The translations under genes and the position numbers were made by a program. The notes under the pieces were generated by a model, which saw nothing but the letters and a program-made list of their open reading frames with translations, did no database searches and was not told the origin of the DNA. DNA of 64,000 bases from Kiritimatiellia bacterium (GTDB lineage: Bacteria > Verrucomicrobiota > Kiritimatiellia > RFP12 > UBA1067): positions 1-64,000 of the forward strand of contig JAFQYM010000036.1 of assembly GCA_017406465.1 (NCBI GenBank), written 5' to 3'. This document shows, in pieces, positions 59,009 to 64,000 of the stretch; position 1 is the first letter of the stretch; each line of letters starts with the position of its first letter.

Positions 59009-60274
59009 TCACATCTTGCGACGCATGACAAGCGCCGAAAGGAGGCAAAGGACGAGCGGCGCAAGGACAAAATCGGCCGCGAAAGCCCCAAGCGCGTCCT
59101 TGGGCTCCACACAGTCGTCTGCCGCGAGCTTTGAAAGCGGCGCAAGCGCGCTCGGCGGCTTCACGCACGTCTCGACGGCCCTGACTATAGTAAGGCCAAA
59201 CCTGTCAACGGCATCCGTCTCGAGACTGTCGGGATACTGCTCGATGACGCTCGGCCCCATCTCGACGACGATAAGCATTACGAAGGCGACAAACAACGCG
59301 ACCGGGCGGGAAAGCCCAGAGCCGAGGAACACGCCAAAGGCGGCGACAAGCGCGAGGACTGACACCATGACGATGTACGAGCGAAAGAGATTCCATGCAA
59401 AAGAGTCTGCCGGGACAAGCAGCTCGACATCCTGCCTCGGACGCAGCATCACGGGCTTGTCGCCCATGTTCCTGAACGAAAGGACGTCATGATTCCACTC
59501 AAGCTGGCAAAGGTGCAGCGGCACCGTCACAGCCGTCTGCGTGATGTTGCTGACTATGCCGAAGAATCCGTTTGCCAGAATCGTCCCGTAGACCTCGTCG
59601 CGCATGCTGAAGGTGTTTGAAAAGCGCAATCTCGCGGCCGGCTCCACAAACAGGCTTCCGTTGCTCCAGTCGTAGAGCCCGGGGAACGCCCACGAGGCGG
59701 TCTCATTCGTCTGCACCGTCTGGTAGTGGTCCTTCGCGCGCTGCTCGAGTATCCTGAGGACGACTGGCTTCTTCGCCTTCTTCACTAGCGGTGGAGTCTC
59801 GGGGTCGGACATGTAGACATCGTACATCTTGAGCGCCTCTTCCTTCGGCGATTCAAGAAGCGGGCGGTAGACGTGGTTGCAGCTGCGACCTGAAAACTCA
59901 GACGAGGCAAGGAGCGTCACACACGGAAACGCGAGAATAGCGGCGGCGACAGCAACAAGCGCGAGGAACTTGCCCCACGCAATCGCGAACGACGAGACTG
60001 GACGCACCTGCGTCAGCTGAAGCCGCTTCGACTCGCGTTCCGCCGCTATCATGCCCGTGGCGGCGGCGAGAACGGCGACGATGAGCAGCGCGAAGACTCC
60101 GCCAAGCCCGTAGAGGACGAGCATCTCCCTCTTGCCCTCGTCGGTCGCGTCGGTCACGAGGACGAAATTGGCGGCGAACATCCACCCGAGCGACGCCACG
60201 AGGAGCATCAGCGCGGTCCACGACCGTACGAGAGAGACGGCCTCAAGCCAGAAAATCCGCCAAAGCGAAATCAT
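59009..60274 (-). CDS. ABC transporter permease (ABC-2 type)
   Basis: A 421-residue membrane protein with hydrophobic segments near 20-40, 55-80, 100-125, 290-315, 325-345 and 395-415, and a large soluble loop (130-270), typical of ABC-2 permeases. It starts 32 bp inside the ATPase gene, so the two are made together. Substrate unknown. The segment AAERESKRLQLTQVRP after the second helix is the conserved coupling region of this type. Confidence 0.82.
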   Translation of the reverse strand: MISLWRIFWLEAVSLVRSWTALMLLVASLGWMFAANFVLVTDATDEGKREMLVLYGLGGVFALLIVAVLAAATGMIAAERESKRLQLTQVRPVSSFAIAWGKFLALVAVAAAILAFPCVTLLASSEFSGRSCNHVYRPLLESPKEEALKMYDVYMSDPETPPLVKKAKKPVVLRILEQRAKDHYQTVQTNETASWAFPGLYDWSNGSLFVEPAARLRFSNTFSMRDEVYGTILANGFFGIVSNITQTAVTVPLHLCQLEWNHDVLSFRNMGDKPVMLRPRQDVELLVPADSFAWNLFRSYIVMVSVLALVAAFGVFLGSGLSRPVALFVAFVMLIVVEMGPSVIEQYPDSLETDAVDRFGLTIVRAVETCVKPPSALAPLSKLAADDCVEPKDALGAFAADFVLAPLVLCLLSALVMRRKM

Positions 60275-61001
60275 CGCCGCTGCCCACCTTTGCCAAGAAG
60301 AACTCCTCGAGCGACTCGCCGAGTTCCGATACCTTTCCCTCCGCGGCGGATTTGCCGCGGTTCAAGATCATTACGCGATCGCAGATATCCTCCGTGTCCG
60401 CAAGGAGATGCGAAGTCGTGAGAACCGTCATCCCATTCTTCGCAAGCGCCTTGACGAGCGTCTTGACCTCCTTCGTGGACACAGGGTCGAGTCCAGACGT
60501 CGGCTCGTCGAGTACGAGAAGCTCGGGCTTCCCGATAAGCGCCGACGCGAGCGCGACGCGGCGCGCCATGCCCTTGGAGAAACCGCCTACCGCACGCGTG
60601 GCGACGTCGGAGAGCTTTACCATCTCAAGAAGCTGGTCCGTGCGTTCGCGCGCCACCTTGCGCGGCAGGTTGCACAGCCCCGCGTAGTACATGAGCGTCT
60701 CGCGAGCCGTGAGGAACGGATGGAGATAGCTGAGTTCGGGGAGATACCCGAGTTTCGCGCGCGCGGTCTTTGCCTGCGGCGGAAGGCCAAACAGGGAAAT
60801 CTTCCCCGACGACGGAGGAAGAAGACCAAGCATCATCTTTATCGTCGTCGACTTGCCGGACCCATTGGGCCCAAGAAGGCCAAATACCTCGCCTCGACGG
60901 ACCTCGAGGTCTAGACCCGACACGGCCTCGACCGTCGGCCTCAGCCAAAAGTCGCGGAAAGTCTTCGAGACATTCTCGAGTTTCACTATCGCTTCGTCCA
61001 T
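60243..61001 (-). CDS. ABC transporter ATP-binding protein
   Basis: A 252-residue ATPase: Walker A GPNGSGKST near 44-52, signature GGFSKGMARRV near 140-150, Walker B LLVLDEPTSGLDP near 160-172 and the switch histidine in TTSHL. It powers the permease encoded by the overlapping next gene. GAAGGGATTGAA precedes the start. Confidence 0.92.
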   Translation of the reverse strand: MDEAIVKLENVSKTFRDFWLRPTVEAVSGLDLEVRRGEVFGLLGPNGSGKSTTIKMMLGLLPPSSGKISLFGLPPQAKTARAKLGYLPELSYLHPFLTARETLMYYAGLCNLPRKVARERTDQLLEMVKLSDVATRAVGGFSKGMARRVALASALIGKPELLVLDEPTSGLDPVSTKEVKTLVKALAKNGMTVLTTSHLLADTEDICDRVMILNRGKSAAEGKVSELGESLEEFFLAKVGSGDDFALADFLA

Positions 61002-61013
61002 TTCAATCCCTTC

Positions 61014-64000
61014 CTAAAACCGCCTTACGCCCTCAAGCCGCTGACGCGCCTTCGGGGAGAGCGTCTTGTAGCCAAACCTACGCGCCGTCTCGCGGTAGAG
61101 CGTATCTGGCTCGCAGGCGCCAAGGTCCTTCTCCACCTCGGCCATCTTAGCCCTCAGCTCGTCATTCGACACCTTGTCGAGGTCTGTGCGCGGCACTTCC
61201 GCCGCGGACACGGAGCGGCGACGCGGGAACGTCACCTCGGGCGTGAACTTCGGCGCGGGAAGAACCCCGTCGGGCGAACGGCGAATCTCCTCAAGCTCCT
61301 TGAGAAGCCGCTCTTCGCCGCGTGCGCGGTCAAGAGCCCAGTCCGCAGACCACACGTGGACGGTGTTCCACCCAAGCGAACGGAGAACAGACCCCCTCAG
61401 TTCGTCGCGGTCGCGCACAGTGAGCGCAGACGCGTAAGAATCGCCGTCGCACTCGACCGCCGCGAGATAGCCATCCTTGCGCGAAGGATCCTTGACACCG
61501 ACGTCGACGCGGAAGCCGGAGCAGCCGACATCGCGCTCGACAGTGAAGCCGTGCTCGGAAAGGAACGAAGCAACCTCGTCGGCAAAGCGGTCGCGCCGCT
61601 TTTCCGCAGCGTCAGCGGCCGCGGCGATTCCGCCGCGCTCGGCATATTCGAGGAAGGCCCGCAGATGCGCGGCTCCAACTGCCTGCGTGCGCGAAAGATC
61701 AATCTCCGCGCCCTTGCACGACGCAAACACTACGACCTGCTCCTTCGCACGCGTAACGGCGACATTGAGACGACGCTCGCCGCCGGAGCGGTTGAGCGGG
61801 CCAAAGTTCATGAGGAACTTGCCGTCCGGGCCCTTCGCGTAGCCGACGGAGAAGAGTATGACGTCGCGCTCGTCGCCCTGGACATTCTCGAGGTTCTTCA
61901 CAAAGAACGGTTCCTCGCCACCATCAGCAAAGTAGTCCTCGTACTTCGGGTTCGCTGCGCGGCGTTCTTCGAAGATGTCTTCAATAAGGTTCTTCTGCGC
62001 CATCGAGAAAGTGACGACACCAGCGCTGCGGCGCTTCTGCGACGGGTCGGCAAGACGCGAGAACACGTAGTCCACAAGCGCCTCGGCCTCGGCCCTGTTT
62101 GTGCGGCTCGCCTTCGCGTCGTAAACTCCATTTTCGACGAAGTGCCACGCGACGCCGAGACGCGGCGTCGTCTTCGCCGCGGGGAAAGTGCAAAGTCGGT
62201 CGCCGTAGTAGTGATGGTTCGAGAACGCAATAAGCGACTCGTGGCGGCTGCGATAGTGCCAACTTAAGTACGCGGAGCTGAGACCCGCAGCAAGGCATTC
62301 GTCGAGGATGCTCTCGAGATCCTCCGACTCGTCCTCGTCGTCGCCGGTCTCGCCCTTCTGGAAAAAGTTTGTCGGCGGCATCTGCTTCGGATCGCCAACG
62401 ACAACGCACTGCTTCGCGCGCGCGATAACGCCGATCGCGTCCCACACCGGTATCTGTGACGCCTCGTCGAAGACAACCAAGTCAAAAGTTGATTCCGCAG
62501 GGAGATACTGCGCGACAGACAATGGGCTCATGAGGAAGCACGGCTTGATGCGCCCGATTATTCCGCGTGCTTCCGCGAGCAGGCGGCGTATCGGCTTCTG
62601 GCGTGACTTCTTAGCGCACTCGCGGCGGACGATTCCGAGTTCGCATCCGTCGGGGCAGTCGCCGAGGCGTCCGGACGGGAGAAGCGCCGCGAGCTTTGCG
62701 CGAACAGCATGCTTAACGAGCTCGGCATATTCCGCGTCGAGGCGGCGGAACTCAATTATCTGCTCCTCGCGCTTCAATCCCGCAAACGAGGCAAGCGCAG
62801 ATTCTGTGCGAAGTATCTCGCAAATAGTCGCGGATGCGAGCGAACGGTCGAACGACTCGCCCGCCTGCTCGGGATCGACGTCGCCAGACGCAAGCGCTGT
62901 CGCAAAGCCAAGCCCGATTCTCTTCGCGACTTCACCGGCAGACTCGCGATAGCGCATGACACCGCGCGACTCACCCATAGCTGCGATTGCGGCGTCGAGC
63001 TTCGCGGCAAAGACGCCGCCAAAGCCCTCGAAGCGCCCGACGAGCCCGGGACCGAACCTAAGCGCGCCGCCCCCGCCGAACAGCACGGACATTCCTCGCG
63101 CAAAGCTACCCTTGGCACGGAGCGCGGCAAGTTTGCCGCGCATCTCCTCCTCTGCACCGGGATTCCACGCGAAGGTCGCGACAGGGAGGAGTGCTTTTAC
63201 GGCGTCTGCCGTCGTGCCACGCCAGTCAGCCGCGGCACGAAGCACGAGCTCGCGAATGTCGGAGACGTCCTTCTCGCTCCAGTCGCAGACCTTCCCGCCA
63301 GCGAGCGGGAAAGTCTTTGCGCCGCCGGCGATCTTCTCCGCAAAGCAGTCGTATGCAGTCAGCCCGTTGTTCTGCCGCTTGTGGAGCGCGGCAATCGGTG
63401 CATCGAGGGCGGAGCGGTAGTTGGAAATCTGGTCGACTGTCTTCTGCCACTCGTTCGGCGTACCCTTGTCAATGTAGTCAAGCGCCTCCTTGAACTGGGC
63501 GAGGACTTCGGTCTTGCCGGACTTGTTCGAATGAAGCTCGAGGCAGAATGGCTTAAGGCCCACAGATGAGAGACGACGATGGACGACATCGAGAGCGGCC
63601 TTCTTCTCGGAGACGAAGAGCACCCTGCGGCCAAGCGCAAGATTGTGTGCGATTAGGTTGGTGATCGTCTGCGACTTGCCGGTGCCGGGCGGCCCGTGGA
63701 GAACGAACGACTTTCCCATCGCGGAATAGAGGACTGCAGCAAGCTGGGAGGAGTCGGCCGAAAGCGGGGTGAACAGTTCGCCGTACTTGATGTGCGAGGC
63801 GATTTCCTCTGGCGGGAAGACCTCTACGCCATCGTCATAGTCGCCGCCGCCTTTCATGAGGTGCGAGACGAAGGGATGGCTGCCAAGCTGGTCGGCGCGG
63901 GCAGTAAGGTCCTTCCACATCACGAACTTGCCGAACGAGAAGTTGCCGATCGCGGCATCTTCCTCGATGTCCCAGCCCTCCATGCCCTTCACCGCCTCGC
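61014..64000 (-). CDS. Superfamily 1 helicase with C-terminal nuclease-like domain (5' end beyond the window)
   Basis: At least 995 residues; the frame is open to the window edge, so the N-terminus is missing. Walker A GPPGTGKSQT, VLFVSEKKAALDVV (Ia), LVVFDEASQIPVWDAI (II), VVVGDPKQMPPTNF (III), and VNVAVTRAKEQVVVF-type motif VI (NVAVTRAKEQVVVF) identify a DUF4011/AAA_11-AAA_12 helicase. Near the C-terminus AAVECDGDSYA, RDRDELRGSVLRSLGW and HVWSADW match the REase_MTES_1575/Vsr-like nuclease fold. Such proteins occur in repair and in defence islands; which applies here is open. Confidence 0.85.
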   Translation of the reverse strand, partial: EAVKGMEGWDIEEDAAIGNFSFGKFVMWKDLTARADQLGSHPFVSHLMKGGGDYDDGVEVFPPEEIASHIKYGELFTPLSADSSQLAAVLYSAMGKSFVLHGPPGTGKSQTITNLIAHNLALGRRVLFVSEKKAALDVVHRRLSSVGLKPFCLELHSNKSGKTEVLAQFKEALDYIDKGTPNEWQKTVDQISNYRSALDAPIAALHKRQNNGLTAYDCFAEKIAGGAKTFPLAGGKVCDWSEKDVSDIRELVLRAAADWRGTTADAVKALLPVATFAWNPGAEEEMRGKLAALRAKGSFARGMSVLFGGGGALRFGPGLVGRFEGFGGVFAAKLDAAIAAMGESRGVMRYRESAGEVAKRIGLGFATALASGDVDPEQAGESFDRSLASATICEILRTESALASFAGLKREEQIIEFRRLDAEYAELVKHAVRAKLAALLPSGRLGDCPDGCELGIVRRECAKKSRQKPIRRLLAEARGIIGRIKPCFLMSPLSVAQYLPAESTFDLVVFDEASQIPVWDAIGVIARAKQCVVVGDPKQMPPTNFFQKGETGDDEDESEDLESILDECLAAGLSSAYLSWHYRSRHESLIAFSNHHYYGDRLCTFPAAKTTPRLGVAWHFVENGVYDAKASRTNRAEAEALVDYVFSRLADPSQKRRSAGVVTFSMAQKNLIEDIFEERRAANPKYEDYFADGGEEPFFVKNLENVQGDERDVILFSVGYAKGPDGKFLMNFGPLNRSGGERRLNVAVTRAKEQVVVFASCKGAEIDLSRTQAVGAAHLRAFLEYAERGGIAAAADAAEKRRDRFADEVASFLSEHGFTVERDVGCSGFRVDVGVKDPSRKDGYLAAVECDGDSYASALTVRDRDELRGSVLRSLGWNTVHVWSADWALDRARGEERLLKELEEIRRSPDGVLPAPKFTPEVTFPRRRSVSAAEVPRTDLDKVSNDELRAKMAEVEKDLGACEPDTLYRETARRFGYKTLSPKARQRLEGVRRF

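Overview
The window is bacterial and gene-dense, with most genes on the minus strand. Gene content (secreted proteins of 1,000-2,100 residues built from autotransporter-like beta repeats, a sialidase and sialic-acid catabolism locus, a large tandem metalloprotease, DUF4143 and DUF3472 proteins) suggests an uncultured gut member of the PVC superphylum, most likely Kiritimatiellota or a relative. This is inference from gene types; there is no rRNA gene here to confirm it.

Region 1 (about 1609-17003) is an integrative element inserted in the 3' part of a tRNA-Ala(GGC) gene. A 48-bp direct repeat (1609-1656 and 16956-17003) marks its ends, the tRNA is intact on the right (16957-17032), and both ends carry matching integrase arm-type repeats. 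It encodes a tyrosine integrase with an inserted helix-turn-helix, two small HTH_17 proteins that share a promoter box, and a minus-strand operon of nine genes ending in an HUH rolling-circle Rep/relaxase and including two FtsK-like proteins that lack Walker motifs. Its cargo is a type ISP/IIG-like restriction-modification enzyme, a divergent Schlafen AlbA_2/RecG-like protein and a protein of unknown function. Three of its minus-strand transcription units begin with 200-240 nt leaders that fold strongly. Two of these leaders look like copies of one RNA family with a conserved pseudoknot; the third can bury the ribosome binding site of the restriction enzyme in a pseudoknot. These RNAs are the most unusual content of the window.

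Region 2 (17033-30800) is core chromosome: tRNA-Ala promoter, fabG, fabD, a ClC chloride channel, a DJ-1/PfpI protein, a membrane-anchored RRM protein, the housekeeping sigma factor rpoD with a histone-like tail, dnaE, and a secreted protein with thioredoxin-like, transglutaminase-like and discoidin-like parts.

Region 3 (30811-45750) holds two giant secreted repeat proteins, an unknown basic protein, and a toxin-antitoxin-like pair lying between two copies of the 59-bp start region of the second giant gene.

Region 4 (45812-58976) is a sialic-acid foraging locus: GlcNAc 2-epimerase family protein, NanA lyase, a lipase lipoprotein, a Kelch (NanM-like) domain fused to a sodium:solute symporter, a DUF3472-sialidase and a protein with two zincin domains. 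Together they would strip Neu5Ac from host glycoproteins, convert its anomer, import it and convert it to GlcNAc plus pyruvate. Region 5 (59009-64000) holds an ABC exporter pair and a superfamily 1 helicase-nuclease cut by the window edge.

A general trait is an extended -10 promoter (TTTGGTATAATG type) placed so close to the start codon (6-9 nt) that at least eight genes, including dnaE, rpoD and fabD, should be translated from leaderless mRNAs. Promoters often overlap the stop codon or terminator of the previous gene. Start codons below were chosen with this in mind.
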